Shown here piece after piece: positions 7,842-16,279 of a stretch of 64,000 nt of DNA. The DNA comes from Paenibacillaceae bacterium. GTDB lineage: Bacteria > Bacillota > Bacilli > Paenibacillales > Paenibacillaceae. The stretch covers positions 295,953-359,952 of the forward strand of contig CAAFUF010000029.1 in assembly GCA_900766135.1 (NCBI GenBank). The letters run 5' to 3'. The position numbers were made by a program, and so were the translations under genes. Numbering within the stretch: the first letter of the stretch is position 1; the number at the start of each line of letters is the position of its first letter. The notes beneath the pieces were generated by a model, which was not told the DNA's origin, searched no databases, and saw nothing but the letters and a program-made list of their open reading frames with translations.

Positions 7842-8575
7842 TTGGCTTTCACTCCTTCGATGTTCAATCGGGCGCGCTCCGATAGCCGATGCAATAACAA
7901 CCGCGCGATGCCCGCGGCCTCGCGGCCCAGCGTTCCTTGGCGAAGCGGAGAGACGGCGCAGCCGGCCAAAGCGGCCAGCAGCATTTCCGCTTGCCGGATC
8001 CGCTCCGCCTCAGCCGTCCCCCGGCCGGGAGCTTCGGAAGGAATCGGCCCTCTAGGGCCAAGCAGCAGGCCGTGCTCCAGTACCCCCGCAAAAGGCAGCA
8101 GCACCTCCCGGCGGAACGCATCTGCCAGCGGCATCGCCCGTGCTTCCGGCAACAGGCGAAAACCTTCCGCCGCCAGTTTAAACAGCAGGTAGACGGCATG
8201 ATCCTTGGCCCACAGCTGAAGCAGCCGGGTGCCTGCCTCGACAAGGGGATCCGCGCCCGCTTCCTGTTCCTCGTCCCTGAAGTCCGCGTTGAAGCCAACT
8301 TTCCCGGTTCCCTTGGGCGGGGGGGCCTCCGGATCTCCCCCGCCCATCCATTCCCCGGCCTGATCCATCGCCGTCCAAAGCACGTCGTGCAGCAAATCTC
8401 CTTTATTGCTGTAATAGTGGTAGACCGTGCCGTAACCGAGCCCGGCTTCGGCCGCCACGTCCCGAATTTCCAGCGTCAGGCCTTTATCAAGAAACACGTC
8501 GGCGGCTGCAATGCGAATTTGGGCAAGCCGTCGCAGCCGGATCTCTTCGTTTTGTTCCTTCGTACGCGGTGTCAT
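7838..8575 (-). CDS. TetR/AcrR family transcriptional regulator
   Basis: A 245-aa protein. Residues about 10-60 carry the TetR helix-turn-helix (IRIAAADVFLDKG ... IRDVAAEAGLGYGTVYHYY). The C-terminal ligand-binding part is variable and gives no clue to the ligand. The ATG at 8575 has AGGAGG 9 nt upstream; an in-frame TTG at 8584 touches the ribosome site and is unlikely. It is first in an operon with map. An inverted repeat just upstream (8606-8638) is a good candidate for its own operator. Confidence 0.88.
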   Translation of the reverse strand: MTPRTKEQNEEIRLRRLAQIRIAAADVFLDKGLTLEIRDVAAEAGLGYGTVYHYYSNKGDLLHDVLWTAMDQAGEWMGGGDPEAPPPKGTGKVGFNADFRDEEQEAGADPLVEAGTRLLQLWAKDHAVYLLFKLAAEGFRLLPEARAMPLADAFRREVLLPFAGVLEHGLLLGPRGPIPSEAPGRGTAEAERIRQAEMLLAALAGCAVSPLRQGTLGREAAGIARLLLHRLSERARLNIEGVKAK

Positions 8576-8605
8576 CCGCCTCAACCTCCTTTATTTTGAC
8601 CTACT

Positions 8606-8638
8606 CTCATGTCAATATAAAACAAACCATGAGGTTTG
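8606..8638. promoter_or_regulatory. Inverted repeat, candidate TetR-type operator
   Basis: Two nested palindromes lie 30-65 bp upstream of the TetR-type gene: CTCATG (8606-8611) with CATGAG (8628-8633), and CAAACC-ATGA-GGTTTG (8623-8638). TetR proteins normally bind such sites over their own promoter. Binding is inferred. Confidence 0.5.
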
Positions 8639-8740
8639 GCAAGAGGAAATGAACCCGCGTTCAAAAAAACGACCGATTTATCGTTTAGCTTAACCCGTCT
8701 GGACGCTGAGCATCCCTTTCCCTTGAACCTCCCGAAAATA

Positions 8741-8776
8741 GCAAAAGGCCGCCGGGGTACTGTTCCCCAGGGCCTG
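8741..8776 (-). terminator. Probable terminator after the SpoVIF-like gene
   Basis: On the minus strand GGCC-c-TGGGG and CCCC-ggc-GGCC form an interrupted stem followed by TTTTGC. It is about 30 nt after the stop of the gene at 8809. Confidence 0.6.
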
Positions 8777-8808
8777 TCACCCGTCCCGCCGCGTCGCCGC
8801 ACGCTATC

Positions 8809-9099
8809 CTAGCGGAACATTCCCCATAACCGCAGCAAGTGAAGCGTATTGCGGGGGTCGATTCGTTGATCGATGACGAATTGGACGATTTGCTCTTCCT
8901 GGACGCCGCTCAGCCTTTCGCCAAGCACGGAAGCGGCCGTTCTGACGAGCCTGCGCACCTTGACGCGATCCTGCAAATCCGCGCGGGTGAGGCCATCGAC
9001 GACCTGTTTGACCCGCTCTTTGATCGCCGGATTCTTCATTTTGAGTTTGACCCGTTCGACCAGTTGCGGACTGATTCCATATTGATGGTAACTCGGCAC
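8809..9099 (-). CDS. Stage VI sporulation protein F-like (SpoVIF/YjcC)
   Basis: A 96-aa basic, helical protein. Its core (VKQVVDGLTRADLQDRVKVR, then an RLVRTAASVLGERLS-like segment, then DQRIDPRNTLHLLRLWGMF) resembles what I recall of SpoVIF-type proteins of Paenibacillus, which act in late spore-coat maturation. The start is the GTG at 9099, 11 nt after AGGAGG; the GTG at 9111 overlaps that site. It is a single gene with its own terminator. The family assignment is from memory of sequence pattern, so a conserved Paenibacillus protein of unknown role is the alternative. Confidence 0.6.
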   Translation of the reverse strand: MPSYHQYGISPQLVERVKLKMKNPAIKERVKQVVDGLTRADLQDRVKVRRLVRTAASVLGERLSGVQEEQIVQFVIDQRIDPRNTLHLLRLWGMFR

Positions 9100-9202
9100 C
9101 GTGACTAGCACCTCCTGTCCCGTCGATTCCGGACTTCAACCCTAATATATGACGGTATGGTTGTCCATAGTGCCGAAAAATATCAAGCCGGCCGCTACGC
9201 AG

Positions 9203-10057
9203 TTAGCTTTGTTTTAGGAAAGCCGTCGCTTCGTGGGTTTGTCCCAACCGGACGATCGTCTCGTCGTATTGGGTCGAGGCGTACGCAAAAAACAGAATAT
9301 CGATCATAACCAGTTGAGCCAACCGGGAACCGGACGCCCCGCTGCGCAGCGTCGCTTCCGGGGCCTGCGGCGTGTACAGCATCAAATCGGCCAGCTCGGA
9401 TACCTTATGATTGCCAAAACGGGACAAACCGATGGTTCGCACACCGTACTTTTGAGCTACCCGGAACAATTGCAGAACTTCCTTGGTATTCCCGCTATAC
9501 GAAACGCCCATGAACAAGGCGCCAGCCGGAGCGCTGGCCAGCGCGGCGGCAATCAGGTGCTCGTCCTGGAGAGCGAACGCTTGCTTGCCGAGCCGCAGCC
9601 ACTTTTGTGCGGCATCTGCCGCTACGATGGCCGAAGCGCCGACTCCGTACATATGAATGACGGGGGCCTTCCGGAAGCTGTCGACCACCTGCTCAATCAA
9701 CTCCGGCTGCAGGTGAAGCATCGTATCTTGAATGGCCTGGACACTGTTGGAAATCGTCTTTTGAATCACGGTTTGAACCGTCTCGCCCCGCTCAATGTCG
9801 TAATAACCCGGCCTCTGCGGTTTGGCATTGTCGACCGACAAGCGCATCTTCAAATCGGGAAACCCGCTCAGGCCTAGCGAACGGCATAACCGGGTAATCG
9901 CCGCCGCGCTGGTCCCGGCTTGATCGGCCACCGTATGGATACTTAAGCTGGAAACCTCCGTCGGGACAGCTAAAATATATTGAGCCGCCTTTCTCTCCGA
10001 TTCGGGCAGTTGTCCCAGCATCGCCTCCATTTGCGTAAGAATGCTTCCAGTCGTCAC
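9203..10057 (-). CDS. murR: RpiR/MurR family regulator
   Basis: A 284-aa protein with an N-terminal RpiR-type helix-turn-helix (residues 1-77; SIHTVADQAGTSAAAITRLC) and a C-terminal SIS sugar-phosphate-binding domain (about 125-260; MYGVGASAIVAADAAQKW, GVSYSGNTKEVLQL). MurR proteins sense MurNAc-6-phosphate and control its breakdown genes. It starts with GTG preceded by GGAGGGG. It follows murQ and murP on the same strand but a terminator lies in between, so it may be expressed partly on its own. Confidence 0.85.
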   Translation of the reverse strand: MTTGSILTQMEAMLGQLPESERKAAQYILAVPTEVSSLSIHTVADQAGTSAAAITRLCRSLGLSGFPDLKMRLSVDNAKPQRPGYYDIERGETVQTVIQKTISNSVQAIQDTMLHLQPELIEQVVDSFRKAPVIHMYGVGASAIVAADAAQKWLRLGKQAFALQDEHLIAAALASAPAGALFMGVSYSGNTKEVLQLFRVAQKYGVRTIGLSRFGNHKVSELADLMLYTPQAPEATLRSGASGSRLAQLVMIDILFFAYASTQYDETIVRLGQTHEATAFLKQS

Positions 10058-10107
10058 GCGTATCCCCTCCGTATTCTCTCCTACGTTTGCCTTCGTTTCC
10101 GCAAACG

Positions 10108-10140
10108 CAAAAGAAACGCGGCGGCCTCGTAAGGCCGCCT
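10108..10140 (-). terminator. Terminator after murP
   Basis: GGCGGCCT-CGTA-AGGCCGCC is a perfect 8-bp stem. On the minus strand it is followed by GCGTTTCTTTT. It lies between murP and murR. Confidence 0.85.
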
Positions 10141-10159
10141 AACGTTCCTCTGCTAGCTG

Positions 10160-11614
10160 CTATGATCTATTATGCTCCATAAGCATCTGCTTTGTAAAAC
10201 CAAAGAAGTAAGTGAGCAAGAAGCCCGCAACATAAGAGAGAATCAGCCCGGACAAGTAACCCAGAATGGTCATTCCAATCCCCATCGGGCCTTGGATCAG
10301 CGGGATGAGCACCAGACCGGAAGGACCGATCGCCACCGAACCGACGAAGTTTCCCGTCATCGCGAACAAACCGAGCAGAGCGCCGCCAAAACCGCCGCCG
10401 AGGCAAGCCGTGATGAACGGCCGGCCTAAAGGCAAGCTTACCCCGTAAATGAGCGGTTCGCCGATCCCGAGGAAACCGACGGACAATGCGCCCTTGATCA
10501 TATTGCGCAATCTTGTGTTATGCTTCAGCTTGACGTAAATGGCGATGGCCGAGCCGACTTGTCCCGCACCCGCCATGGCCAGAATCGGCAACAGTGCCGT
10601 GTATCCGGCCTGGGAAATCAATTCCGCATGGATCGGAATCAAGGCCTGGTGCAAGCCGAACATAACCAGCGGCAGGAAAAGCGATGCCAGAACGAAACCG
10701 GATAACGGTCCGCCATGGGCCAGCAACCAGGTTGTGGCTTGTCCGATTCCCTGGGAGATAATGCCGCTGACCGGCATGAGGAAGAACACCGTAATGAGAC
10801 CCACGACAAGCAGCGAAAGGGTAGGAGTTACAATGATATCGATAGCGGCCGGCATCCGTTTGCGGATCCATTTCTCCATCATAGAAATTAACCCTGCCGC
10901 CAAAATGGCCCCGATGATCCCGCCTTGCCCCGCGTTAAGCTTGATTTCGCCAAAGAGGGGATAGGCGTAAGAAATGTTCGCCACCGCAGGAGCTACGATG
11001 ATCGCAGCCACGGCGCCGCCGAGGGCCGGCGTCCCCCCGAACTCTTTGGCTGCGTTGATCCCGGCGAAGATCGTTAAATAACCGAAGAACGCCGAACCAA
11101 TCACGCTGATAATCGGTTGGAGCGTAAGAAGCCAGTCTGCTCCGTTGCCGGAGGTAATCAGGTTGTTGATCAAGCCGGCGATGCCGTTGATAATCCCGGC
11201 TCCCACCAGGGCCGGAATCAGCGGAATAAAGATGTTGCCGATTTTCCGCAGAAAATTTTTAAATGGAGTATTGTTCTTCTGTTTGAGTTCAGCCTTGATG
11301 TCCGCGCCTTCGCGGAGAGGAACTGCCGGGCTGCCGGATAAGGCACTCTCGCCGCCATGTCCTTCCGCCTGCAGCAACTTCCCGAATTCCTCTGCCACCT
11401 TGTTAACGACGCCCGGTCCGAGAATGATTTGGTAGGTCTCGTCATCGACGACACCGAGGACCCCGTCGATTTGTTTCAATTCGGCCTCGTTGATCCGGCT
11501 GCGATCCAGGGTCGAAACACGAAGCCGGGTCATGCAGTTCGTAAATTGTTCCACATTGCCGGAACCACCGATCGATTCCAAAATCCGCTTCGCCATAACC
11601 TCAAATTTGCTCAT
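10160..11614 (-). CDS. murP: PTS N-acetylmuramic acid transporter, EIIBC
   Basis: A 484-aa membrane permease. Residues 1-80 are the EIIB domain with the phosphocysteine in FTNCMTRLRV. After a linker (80-115) comes the glucose-superfamily EIIC domain with about ten membrane helices. No EIIA domain is fused, as in known MurP proteins that borrow a general EIIA. It imports and phosphorylates MurNAc, and its place beside murQ and murR fixes the substrate better than sequence alone would; trehalose or sucrose PTS proteins are its relatives. The ATG has AGGAGG 8 nt upstream and lies 35 nt after murQ. Confidence 0.87.
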   Translation of the reverse strand: MSKFEVMAKRILESIGGSGNVEQFTNCMTRLRVSTLDRSRINEAELKQIDGVLGVVDDETYQIILGPGVVNKVAEEFGKLLQAEGHGGESALSGSPAVPLREGADIKAELKQKNNTPFKNFLRKIGNIFIPLIPALVGAGIINGIAGLINNLITSGNGADWLLTLQPIISVIGSAFFGYLTIFAGINAAKEFGGTPALGGAVAAIIVAPAVANISYAYPLFGEIKLNAGQGGIIGAILAAGLISMMEKWIRKRMPAAIDIIVTPTLSLLVVGLITVFFLMPVSGIISQGIGQATTWLLAHGGPLSGFVLASLFLPLVMFGLHQALIPIHAELISQAGYTALLPILAMAGAGQVGSAIAIYVKLKHNTRLRNMIKGALSVGFLGIGEPLIYGVSLPLGRPFITACLGGGFGGALLGLFAMTGNFVGSVAIGPSGLVLIPLIQGPMGIGMTILGYLSGLILSYVAGFLLTYFFGFTKQMLMEHNRS

Positions 11615-11649
11615 TGGTCAGCCTCCTGCCCATAGATGTGATTAAATCT

Positions 11650-12549
11650 TTACTTCAAAGCCAGCTTGGCCGCCTTGCCGATAAAACCCCGGCTCTGCTC
11701 CAACTTCTCCAATGCTTCCGCATACGTGCTTCCCGTCAGGATCATCAGAATCGCCGGCTTGGGTTTCCCTTCGGCCAGGCTCAGAGCGTTTTCGGCAGTT
11801 TGAGCATCGCAGGCGGTCGCTTCCATCACGATCCGCTTGGCTCGATCGGCCAGTTTCTCGTTGGTCGGCTGCACGTCGACCATCAAATTGCCGTAGACCT
11901 TGCCCAAGCCGATCATTGATGCCGTTGACAGCATATTGCAAACCAGCTTCTGCGAGGTTCCCGCCTTCAGTCGAGTCGACCCGGTCAACACTTCGGGACC
12001 GTTCTCGATCTCGATGGCGATATCCGCCTTGGAACTGATCACCGCATTTTTGTTGCAACTGATGCTGACCGTGGTGGCACCGATCCGTTTGGCATATTCC
12101 AGCCCTCCGATGACATAAGGCGTTCGGCCGCTTGCTGCCAGCCCGACGACCGTGTCATTCGGGGTGAGCCCAAGGTGTTGAAGATCGGCTGCTCCAAGCT
12201 CGGCCCGATCCTCCGCCCCCTCTACCGCTTTGATAAAAGCTTGGCTTCCGCCCGCGATAAGCCCGACCACCTGATCCGAGGAAGTACCGAAAGTCGGCGG
12301 ACACTCCACCGCATCAAGCAGCCCGATCCGGCCGCTCGTACCCGCTCCCATATAAATCAGTCTTCCCCCCTTGCGAAGGGACTCAGTAATGGCGGTTACG
12401 GCCTCGGCAATTTTCGGGATCTCTTTCTTTACCGCTCCGGCCACTTTCGCATCCTCTTCATTCATTACGGTCAACAATTCGGCAACGCCCATTTCGTCCA
12501 GGCTCATCGTCCGTTCGTTTCTCGCCTCAGTTGTCAGATTTTCCAGCAT
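11650..12549 (-). CDS. murQ: N-acetylmuramic acid 6-phosphate etherase
   Basis: A 299-aa cytosolic enzyme that splits the lactyl ether of MurNAc-6-P to give GlcNAc-6-P and lactate, during recycling of the cell's own wall. The SIS domain is clear (IYMGAGTSGRIGLLDAVECPPTFG, with the catalytic Glu-Cys region), and the second signature GNLMVDVQPTNEKL is present. The ATG at 12549 follows AAAGGAG; the frame extends upstream to 12588 without a ribosome site. It is first in the mur operon, with promoter and CRE just upstream. Confidence 0.95.
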   Translation of the reverse strand: MLENLTTEARNERTMSLDEMGVAELLTVMNEEDAKVAGAVKKEIPKIAEAVTAITESLRKGGRLIYMGAGTSGRIGLLDAVECPPTFGTSSDQVVGLIAGGSQAFIKAVEGAEDRAELGAADLQHLGLTPNDTVVGLAASGRTPYVIGGLEYAKRIGATTVSISCNKNAVISSKADIAIEIENGPEVLTGSTRLKAGTSQKLVCNMLSTASMIGLGKVYGNLMVDVQPTNEKLADRAKRIVMEATACDAQTAENALSLAEGKPKPAILMILTGSTYAEALEKLEQSRGFIGKAAKLALK

Positions 12550-12583
12550 AGGGCCCTCTCCTTTGATGTAAAAAATACAATGC

Positions 12584-12598
12584 TGCAATCGCTTTCGA
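12584..12598 (-). promoter_or_regulatory. Candidate CcpA site (CRE)
   Basis: On the minus strand TCGAAAGCGATTGCA matches the CRE consensus WTGNAANCGNWNNCW with one mismatch. It sits right at the expected transcription start of the mur operon, where CcpA would block initiation when preferred sugars are present. Confidence 0.65.
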
Positions 12599-12602
12599 CT
12601 CG

Positions 12603-12631
12603 ATTATAATTCATTCGACATATTATTTCAA
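12603..12631 (-). promoter_or_regulatory. Sigma-A promoter of murQ-murP
   Basis: TTGAAA (12626-12631), a 17-bp spacer and TATAAT (12603-12608) on the minus strand. The start of transcription falls about 45 nt before the murQ ATG, within the CRE. Confidence 0.85.
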
Positions 12632-12716
12632 CAATTTAATTTCTGGATAAAATTATATTTCAAACCTCAATCCTTGTTATTTCGGGATCCTTCTTCTAGA
12701 CTTTCGCAATTCGACA

Positions 12717-12752
12717 TAAAAAAAACCGCCCGCTTAGACCGCGGACGGTTCA
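12717..12752 (-). terminator. Terminator after recG
   Basis: On the minus strand ACCGTCCGC and GCGGGCGGT pair with one mismatch, followed by eight T, about 25 nt past the recG stop. Confidence 0.85.
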
Positions 12753-12775
12753 CACTGCATCCGTTATTCGTATTT

Positions 12776-14824
12776 TTAGTCGATCAGCTCGCCTTGAAAC
12801 ACTTGTTCCCGCCGCAGATAATCCCGCAGCGGCCCGTACTCGGGCGACGTCCAGAACGCCTCGCCCGCCACCAGGCGGGCGGCGTCGTCCCGCGCCGCCT
12901 CCAGCACCGCGTAGTCGCTGACCATGTCCGCGACGCGAAAATCCGGCACGCCGCTTTGCTTCGTGCCGAAAAAATCCCCGGGACCGCGCAGCTCCAGGTC
13001 CCGCCGGGCCACTTCGAAGCCGTCGTCCGTGTCGGTCATGACCTTCATCCGCTCCTGACCGACCTCCGACTTCGGATCGGCGATGAGCACGCAATACGAT
13101 GCGTGCTCTCCCCGGCCCACGCGCCCGCGCAGCTGGTGGAGTTGGGACAAGCCGAACCGGTCGGCGTCCATCACGATCATCAGCGTGGCGTTAGGCACGT
13201 CGACGCCGACCTCGACCACGGTCGTCGAGACGAGCAACTGCACCTCGTTCTCGTAGAACGCGCGCATCACTTCGTCCTTCTCGGCGGACGTCATCCGCCC
13301 GTGCAGCAGCCCCACCTTCATGTTCGGGAACGCCTGCTGCATCGACACATACAGGTCGATGGCGTTCTGCACGTCCAGCTTGTCCGACTCCTCGATGAGC
13401 GGGCAGATCACGTACGCCTGCCGGCCTTGCGACACCTCCCGTTCAATGAAGCCGAGCACGCGGTCCATCATGCTGTGCTTCACCCAGTAGGTCGTGATCG
13501 GCTTGCGTCCCTTCGGACGCTCCGACAACGTCGATACGTCCATATCGCCGAAGGCGGTAATCGCCAGCGTGCGCGGAATCGGCGTCGCGGTCATCGTCAG
13601 CACGTCGGGATTAAAGCCTTTGCGGCGCAAAATGCTTCGCTGATTCACGCCGAATCGATGCTGCTCATCGGTAACGACCACGCTGAGCGAACGAAAAAAT
13701 ACGTCTTCCTGAATCAGCGCATGCGTGCCGACGACGATGTCGGTGAGTCCCATTTGCAGCGAGCCCAGCAAATCCTTGCGCTTGCGCCCCGTCACGCTGC
13801 CGGTCAACAAGCCGACCGTGATGCCGAACGGCTCAAACAGCCGGGTCAGCGAGCGCATGTGCTGTTCGGCCAAAATCTCCGTCGGCACCATGAAAGCCCC
13901 TTGGTGTCCCGACTTCACCGCCGCGTACAAAGCGATCGCGGCGATGACCGTCTTGCCGGAACCGACGTCGCCCTGCAGCAGCCGGTTCATGCAATAAGGC
14001 GAGCGCATATCCTGCAAAATCTCCAGTTCGACCTTCTTCTGGGCATCGGTCAACTCAAACGGCAGGCTGCGCACGAATTCCCGGATCGTGGCGTTATCGA
14101 CGACATGCGCCACCCCGTCCATGCGATCGTGGTTCATCGCCCGGTACGCCTGCAGCTTGAGCTGGAACAGGAACAGCTCCTCGTACACCATGCGGCGCCG
14201 GGCGAGTTGCCCCTCCTCGCTATCCTGCGGCTGATGCAGCCGCAGAATCGCCGCCTTGCGGGGCATCAGGCCGTATTTGCGCAGCAGCTCGGGCGGCAGA
14301 TTCTCCGGGATCATCTCCCCGTATTGCTGCAGCGCTTGTCCGACCGTTTTGCGCATCCACGCCTGCGTGATTTTGCCGCCGACGGAATACACCGGCTGCA
14401 GACTGCCGCTGCGCAACGTTCCGCGATCGGGGAACTCCGACTCCGTCACGGTAAGCTGGCTGCGGCGCAGGTCCCATTTGCCGGTCAGGATGATTTCCCG
14501 GCCGGTCGTCAACTGGTCCTTGAGGAAATGACGGTTAAACCACGTCGCCGTGAACATCCAGTCCTCCGCGACCATTTTGCACGTTAGACGGGATTTACGC
14601 CCGTACCGCTGAAGCACCGGAAGGCCCATGATTTTCGCCTGGACCGTCACTTTGTCCCCATCCTTTACTTCGGTCAGGGAGCGCAGCCGGTAGTCCTCGT
14701 ACCGGAACGGATAATATTCGATCAAATCATTCACCGTAAAGATGCCAAAGGCGTGAAGCTCTTCTTGTTTAAGAGCGCTCACGCCGCTGACCTGCTTTAC
14801 GGGGATGTCATGCAAATCAATCAC
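12776..14824 (-). CDS. recG: ATP-dependent DNA helicase RecG
   Basis: A 682-aa helicase that reverses stalled replication forks and moves branches in recombination intermediates. In order: N-terminal wedge/OB domain (about 60-150), helicase motifs I (LQGDVGSGKTVIA), II (DEQHRFG), III (TATPIPRTLA) and VI (LRGRVGRGEHASYC), and the C-terminal RecG signature. Length is normal for the family. It starts with GTG at 14824, preceded by GGGGGA. It is followed by a terminator and preceded by a repeat-rich gap, so it appears to be a single-gene unit. Confidence 0.97.
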   Translation of the reverse strand: MIDLHDIPVKQVSGVSALKQEELHAFGIFTVNDLIEYYPFRYEDYRLRSLTEVKDGDKVTVQAKIMGLPVLQRYGRKSRLTCKMVAEDWMFTATWFNRHFLKDQLTTGREIILTGKWDLRRSQLTVTESEFPDRGTLRSGSLQPVYSVGGKITQAWMRKTVGQALQQYGEMIPENLPPELLRKYGLMPRKAAILRLHQPQDSEEGQLARRRMVYEELFLFQLKLQAYRAMNHDRMDGVAHVVDNATIREFVRSLPFELTDAQKKVELEILQDMRSPYCMNRLLQGDVGSGKTVIAAIALYAAVKSGHQGAFMVPTEILAEQHMRSLTRLFEPFGITVGLLTGSVTGRKRKDLLGSLQMGLTDIVVGTHALIQEDVFFRSLSVVVTDEQHRFGVNQRSILRRKGFNPDVLTMTATPIPRTLAITAFGDMDVSTLSERPKGRKPITTYWVKHSMMDRVLGFIEREVSQGRQAYVICPLIEESDKLDVQNAIDLYVSMQQAFPNMKVGLLHGRMTSAEKDEVMRAFYENEVQLLVSTTVVEVGVDVPNATLMIVMDADRFGLSQLHQLRGRVGRGEHASYCVLIADPKSEVGQERMKVMTDTDDGFEVARRDLELRGPGDFFGTKQSGVPDFRVADMVSDYAVLEAARDDAARLVAGEAFWTSPEYGPLRDYLRREQVFQGELID

Positions 14825-14848
14825 ACCAAATCCCCCACTTTATAGAGG

Positions 14849-15021
14849 TAGTTCAAAAAATCATCCTTGGATCACGAGGCTCAAGCGAAGAAGTAATTTC
14901 GGCGTCGAATCTTGGAATTCACCCGGGCCTTCCGTTGCTCTCGTAGCTTCCAGCTACGCTCCGCTACTCCGTCCCTAGCTTCATCCAACCTTCTCGGTGC
15001 TCCAAACCCGCCTTTTTGAAC
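14849..15021. repeat. MITE-like intergenic repeat with terminal inverted repeats
   Basis: The element opens with GTTCAAAAA (14851-14859) and closes with the inverted copy TTTTTGAAC (15013-15021). It contains a perfect hairpin CGTAGCT-TCC-AGCTACG near its middle and no coding frame. Its first 72 bp (14849-14920) recur at 15036-15107 with two differences. The pattern is that of a non-autonomous miniature element or large REP sequence. Confidence 0.6.
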
Positions 15022-15035
15022 CCTCATTGAAACGA

Positions 15036-15107
15036 TAGTTCAAAAAATCATCCTTGGATCACGAAGCTCAAGCGAAGAAGCAATTTCGGCGTCGAATCTT
15101 GGAATTC
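15036..15107. repeat. Second, truncated copy of the MITE-like repeat
   Basis: This 72-bp segment repeats 14849-14920 (TAGTTCAAAAAATCATCC to CTTGGAATTC) with two substitutions, 187 bp further on. It stops abruptly at GGAATTC and is followed by a different repeat family. Confidence 0.7.
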
Positions 15108-15123
15108 GCATATTTCCAGCGGC

Positions 15124-15307
15124 CTAACGGAACCCAGAGGCGTTATCTCTCCGCTTTTGGGCGACTTCTGCCTCTAACGGAACTGAAGGACCTTATTTGG
15201 AACCAAGGCCGCTAAATAGTACCCATTTGAGCCTAATAAGGTCCCTGGGTTCCGTTACCCCGGGAAATAGCCGGGAAATGAGCAAATAAGGTCTCTCTGT
15301 TCCGTTA
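15124..15307. repeat. Four-unit inverted-repeat cluster (TAACGGAAC type)
   Basis: TAACGGAAC occurs at 15124-15132 and 15175-15183 and inverted as GTTCCGTTA at 15249-15257 and 15299-15307. The similarity extends to about 26 bp per unit, roughly TAACGGAAC-n2-AG-n-GACCTTATTTG, so both nested arms can pair. No open frame is present. The whole gap between recG and the DegV gene (14825-15381) is filled by these two repeat families. Confidence 0.7.
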
Positions 15308-15381
15308 AAACCGGTTCCGAGCATCACCGTTCCCGTCAATCCCGTCAAATCCGGCGCTGCCTCAACGCACGCACCCGAAGA

Positions 15382-16254
15382 TCACTTCGCCGGCCAGATA
15401 AACGTCGCCACCGTGCCCGGTCCGACGTGCGTGCCGACAACCGCGCCGATGCTGGTGCGCACGACCTCGTGCAGCGTGAAGTGCTGGCGCAGCAACTCCA
15501 GGATCTCCTCGGAGCCTTCCGGATTCACGCAATCGCAAACGGCGACGTTGATATCCTTCAGCCCGCCGAAATCGTTCACGAACAATTCGATGACGCGGGA
15601 CACCGCCTTCTTCCGGCCCCGGACTTTATCGACGGCGTAAATCACGCCCTCCTGGTCCACCGACAGGATCGGTTTGATGTTCAGCAAAGTGCCCAAAATC
15701 GCCGCGGCCTTGCCGATCCGCCCGCCTTTTTGCAAGTATTCCAGGGTATCGACGAGAAAATACAGCCGCCGAGCCTTGCCTAGCCGGTCAACCTCTGCCC
15801 GAATCTCTTCGACCGAGGCCCCTTGCTTCGCCATCCGTGCGGCATGCACAACTTGAAGGCCGAAGCCGTACGTCGCGCATAGCGAGTCAATGACCGTTAC
15901 GTCCACCGGGTGCCCCAGTTCTTCTTCCAGCATTTCCTTGGCGAGCACCGCGGATTGATAAGTCCCGCTCATTCCCGAGGAGATGTGAATCGAAACGATC
16001 GGCGAATCGGGGTAGGCCGCAAGCAGGTTACGGTATACCTCCACATACTGGGAAGGAGAGGTCTGCGACGTCGTTGGCAGGTCCTTCGACTTCGCCAACT
16101 TATCGTAGAACTCTTCCGCCGTGATGTCGATGCCTTCGAGAAAGGATTGGTCTCCGAAGGCCAGTCGCATCGGCACGATATGAATGCCGTATTCCGAAAC
16201 GACCTCCTGCGGGATATCCGCCGTACTGTCGGCAATGATGACCGCCTGATTCAT
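15382..16254 (-). CDS. DegV family fatty-acid-binding protein (FakB-like)
   Basis: A 290-aa protein with the DegV fold: IIADSTADIP at the start, the TTSQTSPSQY loop, SSGMSGTYQSA, and GGRIGKAAAILGTLLNIKPIL. DegV proteins bind a fatty acid and present it to the kinase FakA for phosphorylation. Here the gene lies directly downstream of a FakA gene, which supports that role. The ATG at 16254 has GAGAGG 12 nt upstream; an earlier ATG at 16266 touches that sequence and is less likely, though not excluded. Confidence 0.88.
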   Translation of the reverse strand: MNQAVIIADSTADIPQEVVSEYGIHIVPMRLAFGDQSFLEGIDITAEEFYDKLAKSKDLPTTSQTSPSQYVEVYRNLLAAYPDSPIVSIHISSGMSGTYQSAVLAKEMLEEELGHPVDVTVIDSLCATYGFGLQVVHAARMAKQGASVEEIRAEVDRLGKARRLYFLVDTLEYLQKGGRIGKAAAILGTLLNIKPILSVDQEGVIYAVDKVRGRKKAVSRVIELFVNDFGGLKDINVAVCDCVNPEGSEEILELLRQHFTLHEVVRTSIGAVVGTHVGPGTVATFIWPAK

Positions 16255-16279
16255 AGGTATCTTCATCCTCTCATAGAGA

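Noticed and set aside
12674..14587. Very long open frame on the plus strand opposite recG
   Set aside because: It is the GC-rich shadow of recG; the translation is rich in Arg/His/Gln with no domain, and recG itself has every helicase motif.
14849..15307. CRISPR-like array in the recG-DegV gap
   Set aside because: Repeats are few, differ in orientation and have no regular spacers; no cas gene is present.
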